Positions 1 through 11,334 of a stretch of 64,000 nt of DNA are shown piece by piece. The stretch spans positions 40,220 through 104,219 of the forward strand of contig ML769474.1 of NCBI GenBank assembly GCA_009733575.1, written 5' to 3'. The translations under genes and the position numbers were made by a program. Numbering within the stretch: the first letter of the stretch is position 1; each line of letters starts with the position of its first letter. Below the pieces are notes generated by a model. The model was not told the origin of the DNA, ran no database searches, and saw only the letters and a program-made list of their open reading frames with translations. This DNA is from Gymnopus androsaceus JB14. Its lineage: Eukaryota > Basidiomycota > Agaricomycetes > Agaricales > Omphalotaceae.

Positions 1-1828
1 GTGTGAACGGGCGTCTCGACGTAAAAGAACTCGCGCGACGCGATCGCCTTTCACTCCACGACATCGGGGGCGATATAGACTCTCGTTTTGACGATCGTGC
101 AGCTGTTGTGTCTCTCCCGCTCTTCCTCTTGGCCAAGACCTATACTCACTCGTTTCAAATACTTACTCGTGTGCAAAATGCAGATTCCAATCAAATTCCA
201 ATCACTGTGAGCGCCAATCAGGGTGATTAGTGTCCAATTTTCGAGTGAAAAGGAACATTCAACCTAATTTGGGGGACTTTTAGGTTGATGTCAATTTCAG
301 CTATTTCGTCAAATCTCGCAGGTGATTTTTCAGGTGAGAATCAACCAACCGGAGACATCGGCTTTCGGGCGCTTCTTCGACTTGGTCGTTTAAAAAAAAT
401 ATATGATGCCACGTAGTCACTCTGCCACGTAACAGCACGTAACACTTCGAGTTCAACAGCAACATCGACGTCGACGTGCCCACCTTGCAGCCACCTTGTC
501 TCGTTCTCTTGGACTTCAATGATTCAAGCAAGTCTCAAGATTTCATATATTGTTACTGGTCTGGCCTCTTTGCAGCAACTTAACCTCAGTCTCGATTCAT
601 CAAGATAGGTTTGAAGAATTTCAAGCACGCAAGCTTTGAAGGAGTATTCGATCATCAATTCTGGATTCAAAGTGTTCCTGTTGATTGTGGGGCGGCCATT
701 GGAGTCTAGAGGGTTATTAGGGGATGATATCGATATTGAGACTGGTTACGCGTTGTTTGGGAGTGACGGTTTGTGAGTATGCCTGTTTATTCTTGAATGC
801 TTCATTGATCCTTATATTTGCTTCCAGTTTCCCTATCCTTATCTGCTACGTTGCTGTCGAATTCATTCATAATACATTTGACGGTTCTAATACAGCATCG
901 TTCTTTGGTTCGGTTCATTTGTAACTCTATCGCCGAGGTCGATGGTTTGTTCTTTATCTACAAAGTACTAGTTACTGCATGTACGTTTACCGATAATGAA
1001 TAAAATATTGTTTATACAACTATACTCATAGTCATATTCGACCGTTATAAGAATGAGATTCACCTAGAAGTTGGATGCGCGAAAGCTTGATTTTAGGTAC
1101 TTTTCAACCTACAGACAGCGGGAAACAAAAATGGCAGGCAAAAATCCAAAGGTGATTTTGCGCAAAATAGGATGCGAATCATCCTATAGCAACCTGGATT
1201 CCATTCAACCTACACATCACCCAACATTTGGATAATTCCTAACCTTCGGTAGGTTGATTTCATAGGTTGAAATCTGATCTATGTGAACTGCACAGTGAAT
1301 AACTTGCGAGTTTGCAAGCTCGTTTCCAAAGTCGATCCAAGGTGGTACTTGGCAAGGCACTATTGGATATTGCATTTCACTGTGATGAACCCCAATTATC
1401 ATCCGAGACAAATCCTCTTGACGCGATAGCACACTCAGACATTACTGACTGCCTAAGAAGAAGCCGGCATCTACTAATTGCTAAACATTTTCTTGATGTG
1501 CAAATGTTATCTTATGCCTGTCTTGGGAAAATTTCGTGGCCCTGTACACTATGTAGTATTCATGCTCAGCTTCTCCTCCAAGGCGGAGGACTACAGCCCC
1601 GTCCTGATCACCCCAATGTCTGTTCCTTACCCATGATCATGCATCATTGAAAAATCATTCAGAAACATTTTTGGGATGGTGCTTTTGACAGTAGTACGTG
1701 CTATCTCATTCTCGATCGCCTTCTCCAGGATACCCAAGCCTAACCGCGGCTTGGATTATCTAGAAACGTATATAAGTACAGTCACACATCGACCTTTCAG
1801 ATCAACTGTTGACTCTGACTCGGAATTC
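1..1828. other. Gene-poor left edge; upstream region of the laccase
   Basis: I see no convincing gene here; the open frames are short and match no family I know. The stretch is AT-rich in its middle part. The words TAGGTTGA and TCAACCTA recur (near 283, 1104, 1203, 1248 and 1265), which could mark an old mobile-element fragment, but I cannot delimit ends. The first 230 bases are open on the plus strand and could belong to a gene running off the left edge; I cannot tell. The last few hundred bases are the laccase promoter. Confidence 0.5.
1769..1776 (+). promoter_or_regulatory. TATA-like box of the laccase gene
   Basis: TATATAAG lies about 55 bases upstream of the laccase ATG, a usual position for a TATA box in a fungal gene of this kind. 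Most other genes in the window show no such clear box, in keeping with a regulated rather than constitutive gene. The assignment rests on position and sequence only. Confidence 0.55.
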
Positions 1829-4393
1829 ATGGCTCCCTTCCCCCTCATAGGCCTGGGACTGCTTGCCAGCCTCCCCCTACTGGTGACGGCGGCTATTGGA
1901 CCTGTTGCCGACTTGAACATCGTCAATTCTAAAATATCTCCTGATGGATATACGCGCTCTGCCGTCCTTGCGGGAGGTGTTTTCCCGGGACCACTAATAA
2001 CAGGTCAGTCGAATTCAATGCAGAATAAACCAGATGCTTAAAGCTATCCTTTCTATCCCATTTCAGGAAACAAGTATGATTCGAACCATTTATCACACTA
2101 GTGTTTTAATCGAACCATGAACACAGGGGAGATACTTTCCAGATCAATGTTATCAACGACCTTACAGACGATACCATGCTGAAATCCACCTCGATCGTAA
2201 GCAGACTGTAAAGCGATCATCCTCTTGTATTCTCTCTAACGCGTCTTTACAGCATTGGCATGGCCTTTTCCAAAAGGGATCAAATTGGGCGGATGGGTGA
2301 GTATACGCGTCTCTGTTTAATCATTGCATCTGGTTCTGATTATTATTTTTCGCATTCAGACCTGCCTGTGCGCCACTTTCATCCACTGTATCCTTGGATT
2401 AGTACTGATCTATTCTAGTCGTAAATCAATGCCCCATTGCTCCTGGAAATTCCTTCTTGTACGAATTCACCGTTCCTGATCAAGCCGGTACCTTCTGGTA
2501 TCATTCCCATTTATGTGAGTACTTGCAATAACAAACGAGATATCAAGTATATCAAACTCGACCTCCTTCTATAGCAACGCAGTACTGTGATGGTCTTCGT
2601 GGACCATTCGTCGTATACGATTCAGACGACCCTTATATAGCTATGTATGATGTGGACGACGGTGAGGTTTCTCTCTTCGGGCTGTTAACTCGTCATCTTC
2701 TAATGATTGATCTTGGTATAGACTCCACCGTCATCACATTAGCCGACTGGTACCACCCTACTGCTCCAGAGCTAGCCTTGGTCCCTCCGCCGCCAATTTA
2801 TAATGCTACCCTCATCAATGGTCTTGGACGCGAGTTAGGTGGTCCTTCGACTGATCTTACGGTTATAACTGTAAAGAAAGGACTGCGGTTAGTCCTTCCA
2901 AACTTTTTCCAAGATATCCATTCACCATTCTCTACTGTAGATATCGGTTCAGAGTCATAGCAATATCGTGTCAACTAAACTTCAACTTTTCCATCGACGG
3001 ACACGATTTGACTGTAGGTCTCGTCCTCCTTCCTCCCTTTCTTATTTTTTTCCCTCATCATCATCATCTCAGATAATCGAAACCGATGGCGAATACACGG
3101 AACCACTCACTGTCGACTCCATCCAAGTTTTCGCTGGGCAACGATTTTCGGTGGTTGTCTCAATGACATTACCTATAAATAATTATGCTATTCGCGCAAA
3201 TCCCAACGAGGGAAACACTGGGTTTGAAGGTGGTATTAACATGGCTATATTGAGGTATGCCGGAGCAGCTGAGGAGGACCCTGACTGGCATGAAATAGCA
3301 AATGATAATCCGAAACCGTTCTATGAGCAGGATCTTCATGTACGTAGCATGATTGTAATAGTGAAAAGCTAAGCTAACGGTTTTGCTTAATCAGGCGCTC
3401 ATAGATCCCGCTGCGGTAAGTGGGCATCCCACTTTCTTTTGCTCTCTCATGCTAACATCTTTCACATAGCCCGGAGAAGCCTATATTGAAGGTGCAGACG
3501 TCAGTTTGAATATGATCCTTGGACTCGTGAGTAACACCTACGGTTGTAATACCCGCGACTTATTGGGTGTAGGATCCCACCACATTCCTATTTACCATCA
3601 ACGGGCATTCATGGGTTCCTCCGACAGTACCAGTATTGTTGCAGATACTGAGCGGCACATACAAAGCTGGTGAGTTCGCGTGCCGACAAGCTTTATGTCT
3701 AACCAGTATTTCCCTCATAGCCGAACTTATGCCTGCTGGAAGCATATACCCCCTTCCCTTGAATAAATCAATACAACTGACATTCTCACCTGGAACGGCG
3801 GCTGCAGCGGGTGGACCTGTGAGTGATTTCTATTCAACTGCATAAGCCAAGTCCTGCACTAACAACCATTTAGCATCCTTTCCATCTTCACGGACACTCC
3901 TTCTCCGTCGTTCGCTCTGCCAGTAGCGATACATACAACTTTGAGAACCCTGTGCGAAGAGACGTTGTTTCTACTGGTCTCATCGGGGATAATGTCACCA
4001 TTCGTTTCATGACAGACAATTCCGGACCGTGGTTTTTGCACTGGTGAGTGCAGCGTAGTTTTCATGGTCTCGCAAAGTTGTCGAGCTGAATTTCAATCGA
4101 CCTCGTGTTCCCTTCCTCGTAGTCACATCGACTGGCATTTAGACACGTAAGTTCATCTCTTATATTCCATCTCTCTGCATATTTGATTGACTCGGCCTTA
4201 GAGGATTTGCGGTCGTGCTTGCCGAAGATGCTCCAGGAACTAAGGCGGCTAATAATGTTCCCGGTGCGTTGTACTTGTGACACCATGCCGCTTAGACTCG
4301 TCCTAATTTTTGCCCTCAGATACCTGGGACCAGCTGTGCCCCATTTATAACAGCCTCACTGATGAGCAGAAAGGTGGAATAACATCCAGCTGA
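1829..4393 (+). CDS. lcc: Laccase (secreted multicopper oxidase)
   Basis: Laccase oxidises phenols and related compounds with one type 1 copper and passes electrons to a trinuclear copper site that reduces oxygen to water; it acts outside the cell in lignin or phenol turnover, pigmentation or development. The protein (about 520 residues) starts with a signal peptide ([20 protein letters not shown], then AA). All four copper signatures are present after splicing: HWHGLFQ (from about 2254), HSHLSTQYCDG (from 2504), [10 protein letters not shown] (from 3875) and [12 protein letters not shown] (from 4038). Ten residues after the copper-binding Cys is Phe, the axial residue typical of high-potential laccases. 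More than a dozen short introns are needed, including an 8-base exon near 2360; the frame is intact throughout. The protein ends [10 protein letters not shown]. It stands alone, with no other ligninolytic gene nearby. Confidence 0.93.
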
Positions 4394-5217
4394 GGAATCG
4401 GACAATGGACCCTTTGACGACTTATATTATCTTGGTATTGAATTCTGACTACAATGGACCAACCAACTGTACCACGCCATTTTCTCCGACGCATATGTAT
4501 GTACTTTTACGTTGTTTTTGAATGAAGAACTTGTAAATTGTTCATAACACAAAATTGAGAGATGTGAGGTATACCACATCAGCTTGGGAAACCACCGGGC
4601 CTAGCCTATCTAGGGTCATCAACACTCATCGGCCTCATGACTAGCTTGTGGGCACAGTACTATTGCTTCCTTCCGAGTCGGAATGTTTTGAATTAGATTC
4701 CAAAACCGCTACTATACCGGCGGCTGAATCTGAAAATCTTCCCGTTGAAAGTATTTCTCTCATATCTTCACGAGTCAACCCACATGGATACAGATTGATT
4801 ACATGAGATGCATTGTTTCCTCATGCAACCTATTTGCGAGAATCAGCTTTGACCAACCCGATTTGGAAATCTTTTTTTTCAATATCTCAGCTTTGACCAA
4901 GCGAGGGTCCGCATCTGTGTGTAGTCTCAAAGCATAAATCTTCCACTGAGACTAGGTCCTTCTTTCATTCCTTGAGTGAAGCTTTTAGAGGAGCGTAAAA
5001 CCTCAAGCTTTTGTCTTTCATTCCCTCTAGATTCCGCTTTACAGTTTTCTCACCAAGTTTGTATTTGATCGCGAGTTTTGATACACAAAGCACTACGTAC
5101 GAAGGTCTGAAGAAAGCGGTAGAAAGATACAAGGACAATCGGCCAGCCACGTATATGGATACGATACCATGCATTTTGAGGGCCTTTTTTCAATCGTTTC
5201 TGAAACTATCATGCCAA
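4394..5217. other. Intergenic, no gene seen
   Basis: This interval holds the 3' regions of the laccase (plus strand) and SmF (minus strand). A short word (CAGCTTTGACCAA) occurs twice, near 4845 and 4889. The open frame crossing 5011-5292 on the plus strand is antisense to the SmF 3' end and shows no coding character. Confidence 0.6.
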
Positions 5218-5684
5218 TCACTCCGAAGGAGCCTCCCTGTAATCGCGAACATATCAGGTTGGAAATCTGGCAAAATGGAAGTAGACTTATAATATAAAGG
5301 ACATTGTTACACCTAATAAAAGATGCAAATGAGTGCTAGACAAGAATACGATGCGTTGCGAATATTCACCGAATGAAGACCTCCCCAAGGGTACCATTCG
5401 ATTTTCCATCCTGGAACTCCTCTGTATTTGCCAGCTGTATGTAGAAGCAGATCAATAAAGCGTCAAGCAAGATGCAAAGAGGGTTGACGCACCTGAAGGT
5501 TCATGTATCCATCCGTGCTGACAAGAAAACCCTTGTATTCTAATCCCCACTTTAGGCGGACATATACGGGTTTGCCCGTGAGCTCTTGCATGAAAGGCTT
5601 GGGATTTACCGGGTTAACCTGAAGATAATCGTATCGTCATGGCAAGTGAGAGACAAAGGGAAGAAAAAGGCGTACCGCAGACAT
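5218..5684 (-). CDS. SNRPF: Small nuclear ribonucleoprotein F (SmF)
   Basis: SmF is one of the seven Sm proteins forming the ring on U1, U2, U4 and U5 snRNAs, and so is a core part of the spliceosome. The spliced protein is only about 82 residues. Exon 1 encodes just Met-Ser-Ala (5684-5676), then [20 protein letters not shown] and [20 protein letters not shown], the Sm1 motif, and [16 protein letters not shown], the Sm2 motif with the RNA-binding RCN. The C-terminus IREAPSE* is reached only if a 49-nt intron (5238-5286) is removed. Four introns in so short a gene is typical of agaricomycetes. The start codon is 79 bp from that of the divergent NC2-beta gene, so the two probably share a promoter. 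Confidence 0.92.
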
Positions 5685-5763
5685 GGTGGTTGAGGATGCG
5701 GAGTTTGAAATTAAAGCCGAAAAAAGCTCTTTGGGCGCTTCTTGATCTTAACCTCAACACACC

Positions 5764-6412
5764 ATGTCAGACCGCGAAGGCCTTTCCGGTGCGCCTGGAA
5801 ATGACGAGGATCTCTCGCTGCCCAAAGCGACAGTGGCGAAAATGATAACTGGTAATTTTCTCCTTGCCGTCTTTCGTTCCTTCGTTTATTTTCTCCATTC
5901 TAGAATTACTTCCCAAGGATGTAGTTTGCGCCAAAGAGACGCGTGATTTAGTGATAGAGTGCTGTGTAGGTGAACAGATTCCTTGTTAACGAGGTCTGCG
6001 CATAGAATCGCTGACTTTTCGTTCCAGAATTTATCCATTTGATCTCATCCGAAGCAAACGAAATTTGCGAGAAGGAGTCCAAGAAGACTATAGCTCCTGA
6101 ACACATTATTAGTGCTCTCAAAGTGCGTTTATCGTCCGTGTATCATTTTATCTTATTGAGCATATTCCCTAGGCCCTTGGCTTTGACCAATTTACTTCGG
6201 AAGTAGAGGATGTGCTGAAGGACCATAAGCAACAGCAAAAGGTGCGTGTTGATATATTTCTCCAAGAGCATCTCTAATCTCAAGCTTACAGGACCGAGAA
6301 AAGAAAGTCTCAAAGTTTGAACAGTCGGGAAAGACTGGAGGAAGAGCTGCTGGCAGAACAAGAGCGACTCTTTGCAGAAAGTCGTGCACGATTCCAATCC
6401 GGACCTCAATAA
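5764..6412 (+). CDS. NCB2: Negative cofactor 2 beta (Dr1), histone-fold TBP regulator
   Basis: NC2-beta dimerises with NC2-alpha through histone folds, binds TBP on DNA and represses or redirects RNA polymerase II initiation. Residues 16 to about 100 form the histone fold: LSLPKATVAKMITELLPKD, then ETRDLVIECCVEFIHLISSE and ANEICEKESKKTIAPEHIIS, followed by ALGFDQFTSEVEDVLKDHK. The C-terminal Dr1 helix (EEELLAEQERLFAESRARFQ, ending GPQ*) is present but lies one base out of frame from KKVSKFEQSGKT just before it. Removing one G from GGAGG at 6338-6342 restores the usual order. An alternative is a later acceptor (AG at about 6309), which keeps the C-terminus in frame but loses the conserved KKVSKFEQ segment. 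I favour a one-base error. Confidence 0.88.
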
Positions 6413-6481
6413 TGCTCTCTTTATTTTATCCATCTGTATCATCACTAAATGTAACTGTAATCTACTCAGGCTGCACTCTGC

Positions 6482-7851
6482 CTATGTATGTCGGCCCTTC
6501 AACACTTCCAGTCTTCGTAATGGAGAATCGTTATTCCATTGCACCGAGTTGTCGTTGGACTGCGTGACTGCAGGCAATCCGTCTTGCTCGATGATGAAAG
6601 GACGCAGAAACAGTAGCGTAAAAGGTCGCTACACTGCAAGGTAAGCTGCCTCGCGATTTATATATCAACGCCGTACCCACCTTCGTATATGTCCCCGGTT
6701 AGCCAGTTCAAGACCTGCTGAAAGGCCACCAAGAAAACTATTACCGCCGCCTGACATTCGAATTCCGTTAGTGATGCTCAGACTATCGTTCAAGGAGGCT
6801 CACCAGTCACATCTACAATTTTCGACGCATCGGCCTCAGTCCAATAGGCGTCAATCCATTTTCCACCTGCTTCTCGGGTGAGCACGTATGCACCAAGAGC
6901 CCCACTCCTAATGATCACCGTATTCTTCGCACCAAGCTGCAGAAATCGATTGGCGGCCTCTTCTACGACCGGCTTGGCGATAGGATGAACAATGGGTATG
7001 GAAAGCAGCGACAGAGCTTCTTCAGCATTGGGACTGCTCAAAAGATGCTGTATGAGAGCCAAATCGTTGCTATTGCGTATCCAGTGCCCACCTCAAGATA
7101 TCGATTGAAGGCAACACTCTGGTCAATGCCGCTAGTTCCTCAGGAACACATCTATCCTTGAAGGAGAGGATCAGTTTTTCATTCAAAAGGGAGGTCTTTG
7201 GAATACCGGTATAGGCTCGTATATCGTCAAAGGATTCCAGGTGTCTAATTCTTGTATCTCGGAGAGTATAACGGATGCTCTAGAGGGGGAACAAATGAAA
7301 TGTAACATTCTAGGTGTATCCAGCGCGGTGTTGACTAGATCTCGAGGCGTTATTCTAATGCGAGGCGTAAGGTATTGAAACCTATACGCGGAGAGATTTA
7401 TCAACACACTCTGGATTTCAGTTCAATTCACGTACCCTCTGATTTCTCCTCTGTATAAGTTCAAGGCTCGCGTTGTTAGAGCCTCACTTTGAGGCCGAAG
7501 AACCACATCTCGGCTCCGTACATGTTTAATTTGCTTTCGATTTCAGAGGGGAAATCGTAGCCTTTATCGACCACCATACCCACCTTATTAGGAGGTAGCC
7601 TGGCGCCGATACAGTCAAATTTTGAGCGCTTTGAATGGAATAGGACAGACCAGATACGCGCTCCTATGGCTGCATACGTACCCCCTCCCCCAATCTGGAA
7701 AAAAAATCAGGACAAACCTCCCATTTGATTCAATTGAGCAGACACTTTCCTCGGATGTAGAGGCCTTGGTAGTGTTACCATCCAGATCGGTGTACGAAAA
7801 CTCATCTATGATGAACATCCCCAGAGTGACAACGGATTTAGTGCTAGCCAT
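6482..7851 (-). CDS. pfkB-family carbohydrate kinase, Mak32-like; frame broken at three points
   Basis: The protein belongs to the ribokinase/pfkB fold. The N-terminus (MASTKSVVTLGMFIIDEFSY) leads into GGGGTYAAIGARIW and VGMVVDKGYDFPSEIE, then RGFQYLTPRIRITPRDLV, SPNAEEALSLL and the catalytic, anion-hole segment VDVTGGGNSFLGGLSAGLEL near 6800-6690. This layout matches the fungal Mak32-like branch, whose substrate is unknown to me. Homology needs one base gained near 7494 (between EMWFF and QSEALTTRALN), one lost near 6695 (LAN to GDIYE) and one lost near 6596 (VSASF to IIEQDGLP). Either the gene is decaying or the assembly carries small indels. It ends KGRHT* only 69 bp from the convergent NC2-beta stop. 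Confidence 0.78.
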
Positions 7852-7999
7852 GATGAGAGTTGAAGAGAAAGAGTGCAGCGGCAAAACCGAACACTTTCCG
7901 ATCCGTGATCCGACAATTCCGTCTCTCTTCCTTCCGGCGGCCAACTGCTTTCGAGTCCACCTGCATCGTACTCGAAATTGGATTGATACGATTACAAAA

Positions 8000-9027
8000 A
8001 TGCAAGTTTGGGCAGTTTCATACGATCCTTCAAGCTTTACAGAAGAAGTGAGCATAATTGGACCAAATCAATCCTTATCAGCTTACATCGCGCACTGCAG
8101 CTCTACCAGAAAGGCCTCTTGCTCGTAGATTCGACTAGTTCTGCAAGGATCAGAGAGATTCTATCGACGCGAAGACGCGTGCAGTGAGCACAGCTCCTCT
8201 TATCATCATCCTTCTAATCACCCTGGGTTCAACTCCTCACGTATTAAGGAGGGCTCATTGCGCGCCTTTTGCCACGAATGCTGTTGAAAGAGCGAGGAGT
8301 CGCACCCAGCGCAATGACCTTTGCTGCTACAGAAGCTGGTAAACCATACATAGCGAGTTCATACTCTCTCACTGTAATCGAACTCTAATGAAGCTCCTAG
8401 TAGACGACGCCTAATATCTCTCCACCTCTCGCGTACAACCTATCTCACGACAATGGTTTCGTGATCATGGTTTTCGCATCCGGCAAGTCGCACCCTCCAG
8501 CGTATAGCTTGGGTGTAGACGTGATGCAGGTTCAACTGCCTCGACGAAACTCGTACCGCTCATTCGTCGATACGTTTCAGGAACAAGTAATTCTTCTCGG
8601 GCACTCTGGGGACTCTATGAGGGATAACTGACCGCCGATCTCTCCTTAGCTTACACCACTGGAGCGCGAATTGCTTTCACCCGCGGTGCCAGAAGAAGAG
8701 GGACTGCGAAGATTCTTCTGGATGTGGACAATGAAGGAAGCTTATACAAAAGCCCTCGGTATTGGACTAGGTTTCGACTTTGGTCGCATAGAGTTCGATG
8801 TAAAGGCGGACATAGTGCGGATTGACAGTCAAGTACCGCAAGGATGGACTTTCCACAAGTTCCAGATTACGGAAGAGGGTGACCTCTATGTAGGTGTAGT
8901 CGCAGAATTTCTTGAAGACTCGGAGACGGTAGTAGTTTCAGAGATAGAACCCAAGCCGTGGTTCAAATCTTTCAAAGCACCCGATTTCGTAGCACATGCG
9001 ATAGAAGAGCTTGCACAAGCCGAATAG
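8000..9027 (+). CDS. 4'-phosphopantetheinyl transferase (Sfp/Lys5/NpgA type)
   Basis: This enzyme moves the phosphopantetheine arm of CoA onto carrier domains of proteins such as polyketide and peptide synthetases and alpha-aminoadipate reductase (lysine synthesis). The start is MQVWAVSYDPSSFTEE. Later come LLPRMLLKERGVAPSAMTFA, KPYI, ISPPLAYNLSHDNGFVIM, the metal-binding GVDVM and the hallmark WTMKEAYTKALGIGLGFDF (from about 8722). The C-terminus ends IEELAQAE*. Two features are odd. The exon encoding ARIRE-FYRREDAC has one extra A near 8158. The junction KPYI/TTPNISPP needs a 51-nt intron (8353-8403) that starts with GC instead of GT. No biosynthetic cluster is adjacent, so a general housekeeping PPTase is likely. 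Confidence 0.9.
8353..8403 (+). other. Probable GC-AG intron in the phosphopantetheinyl transferase gene
   Basis: The conserved order KPYI-TTPNISPPLAYN is obtained only if the 51 bases from GCGAGT to CTAGTAG are removed. GT donors in the neighbourhood give a wrong frame or a 30-nt intron. GC donors with AG acceptors are a known minor class spliced by the major spliceosome. A T-to-C sequencing error in a normal GT donor is the alternative. Confidence 0.6.
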
Positions 9028-9070
9028 ACGTTTGAATTGGGAAATATATGTTACATAATGACAAAAAGCC

Positions 9071-10808
9071 TCAAGCAGGTACATCTTCAATAGCGGCGAC
9101 AGTACCGCCGGCAAGCCAATCACCATAATATACACACTCCTGAGCGTTGACAGGCCCTCCACTTTTGCAGAAATCGAAAGACGGGCAGGTGCTGCAAGGC
9201 GCCTGCGACCAACCCAAAGAAATACGTTCTTCGCGAACAGCTCTGTAAATACTGCCACCCACTTCGTCGAACGAGAACTCCAGCGAAGGGGAACGCTTCA
9301 TAGATCTCGATTTCCTTCGGTGCCAACCGTCATCAGAGTCAGAGTCGGAATCAGTATCAGTAGTCTGTCGACTCTTCTTCTTCTCTTTCGACTTTCGCTT
9401 GTATGTTAACTCGTCGTCACTAGATTCATCCTCTTCATCTGAATCCTCTATTCTTTTCTTCTTCTTCGACTTTCGCCTGTCAGATTTAGAGGGGGCCACA
9501 TCTGAATCATCAGAATGAACCCCCTTTTTTCGTTTCCTAGACGAGGATTCTTCTTCCGAGTCAATGCGCATCTTCGACTTTTTGTTCCTTCGCTTACTCG
9601 ACCCTTCGTTATCGTTGTCAGAAGAGTAATGTTTCCGTTTCTTTTTCGTCCGTTTTTCGTCCGCTGAATCATTTTCATCCAGGGCAGCGGCGTCCCAGAG
9701 AGAAGTTCCAAAGGCGGGAAGCTAAAAAATGATCATGGGAATGAGCGCCTGGTGCGAAAAAAAGTTCAAAGAGAGCACACCTTTTCAATTTCACCATCCA
9801 GTACAAGAACATTCAAAAGTGTTTCGACATGTTCGACGGTGAGATCGGTTTCCGTAAGGTTTGCCCCTTTGAGGGCATTCCGGACCTGTGCTGCACTGGG
9901 ATACTTGGGAGATTTAGATATCGGATACAACGCGCCGTCAGGGTGTCGCCCACGGGCTTTAGGAAAGCTCTTGAGAGTTATCGCGTCAGCCAAGAATAAA
10001 CAACACGGAGATGTCCACGGATTACTGACTATGTCGCGTATATATTTCAAGCATACTCTCATCAGAGTTTCCATGAATTCCGTATCAAATTCACCGTCTG
10101 TGAACCATGGGCCACCTGTTAACGCGACAGACGGCGCTAGCCCTTCAAGCATATATATCTTGCGAGTGGGATGCTAGCCGAAAGAAAAACATTTGTCAGT
10201 AAACACCACACTTCAAGGAATTTTACACGCACTTGGACCGATGGCACTTTCTTGATTAGCTTTTTCTGTTCCAACGTCTTGATAGAGCGGTCGAGAACGG
10301 TCTGGTGGAAATTGCTTTTGGCCTTCAAATGTTTTACCCATATACCTGAAGATATAACTGAGTTGGACGGGTTCTCCACTGGAGCTCCTTCAGTTCAGCA
10401 TATGTACCTTCATTCTGAGCAGCTCTGATATATCCAAGAACAACTTTTTCCTCCTCCGTAAGGCCTACCGTGCTATACATTCAGCTTCATATTAGAATGT
10501 ACGGATCGTTCAAGCGAAATGCTCAACACACGCAACGTGTTCCGACTTGGAGACAGCTCGGAAACTGAGGGTGCCGTTGTTGCTCCTAAGAGGTTTCAAA
10601 AGGCCCACTCGAAGCAAGTAGTTCAGAGCGCCTGTTCGTTGGTTTTCATCTGGGATGATGGTTTCGGCATCCCTTGCTGTTATTTCCTGGGACGCGGCTT
10701 TAGTTACAAAAGACCAGAGATTAAAAATCGACATACATCGTTTGGGGATGCAAGAGCAGCCTGGTGCAAACGAGTTTCCAGCACATTGGGAGGCCGCGTG
10801 TTGCTCAT
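9071..10808 (-). CDS. RPC34: RNA polymerase III subunit RPC6 (Rpc34) with a charged insertion
   Basis: Rpc34 is part of the Rpc82/Rpc34/Rpc31 heterotrimer that opens promoters and contacts TFIIIB. The start MSNTRPPNVLETRLHQAALA is followed by winged-helix segments (QRTGALNYLLRVGLLKPLRS; EEEKVVLGYIRAAQNEGIWV; FHQTVLDRSIKTLEQKKLIK) and HPTRKIYMLEGLAPSVALTG. The C-terminus carries the four-Cys iron-sulfur motif APCSTCPSFDFCKSGG...CVYYGDWL, ending EDVPA* at 9071. Between the last winged helix (LPAFGTSLWDAAALDENDS) and IYRAVREE lies roughly 110 residues of Lys/Arg/Ser/Asp-rich sequence that human and yeast proteins lack, as far as I recall. It contains runs of SDSDSDD and KKKKR, so it may be disordered and phosphorylated. 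The stop is 43 bp from the convergent PPTase stop. Confidence 0.92.
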
Positions 10809-11334
10809 TAGCTAGTTGAGATCCAACAGGGATGTAAAAGAAAAGATGGGAGTCAAGTTTCGAAGTAGGCGCCCACTTAGCGCTTCAACGAATCAACTAC
10901 GAGCGCTTCTTTCTGGTGGTTCGTTAACGTTCAAGTTCATTAATTAATGCGCAAATCCTGCGCCTTCCTTCAACTTTATTACGCCTTTCATACGAGCGAC
11001 CCTGCCTTTCCGGAAACCGACGAGTTGAGAAAATCCTCGGCTACCGATCCATGGTATGTATACATAAGTACCCTGTAGTGCCACCTTTATGGATCGCACA
11101 TACTTTAAAAGTTGGCTTCCCTCGGAAAACTTTCATTCTTTGCTCCTAGTATGTAGTTAATAATATGTACAGAACATTTATAAGTAAGAAGCTCGAGCTT
11201 TATTATAGTAGTATGGGATATGTTGATTATTGAGAGCCCGTCGACTCGGAGAGATACGTACTATGGATATACAGTGGAAGTTCGTAGGTTATCGAATAGT
11301 GGAGTCTATACAAAAACGAATATGAATCTAGGCC
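10809..11334. other. Intergenic, no gene seen
   Basis: This is the promoter side of RPC34 and the 3' side of the F-box-like gene, both on the minus strand. The middle part is AT-rich. No coding or structured RNA signal was noticed. Confidence 0.55.

Noticed and set aside
7622..8128. Long plus-strand open frame (168 codons) across the pfkB first exon
   Set aside because: It is antisense to the pfkB gene, whose minus-strand protein has clear homology, and it then runs into the PPTase start in another frame. No family resemblance.
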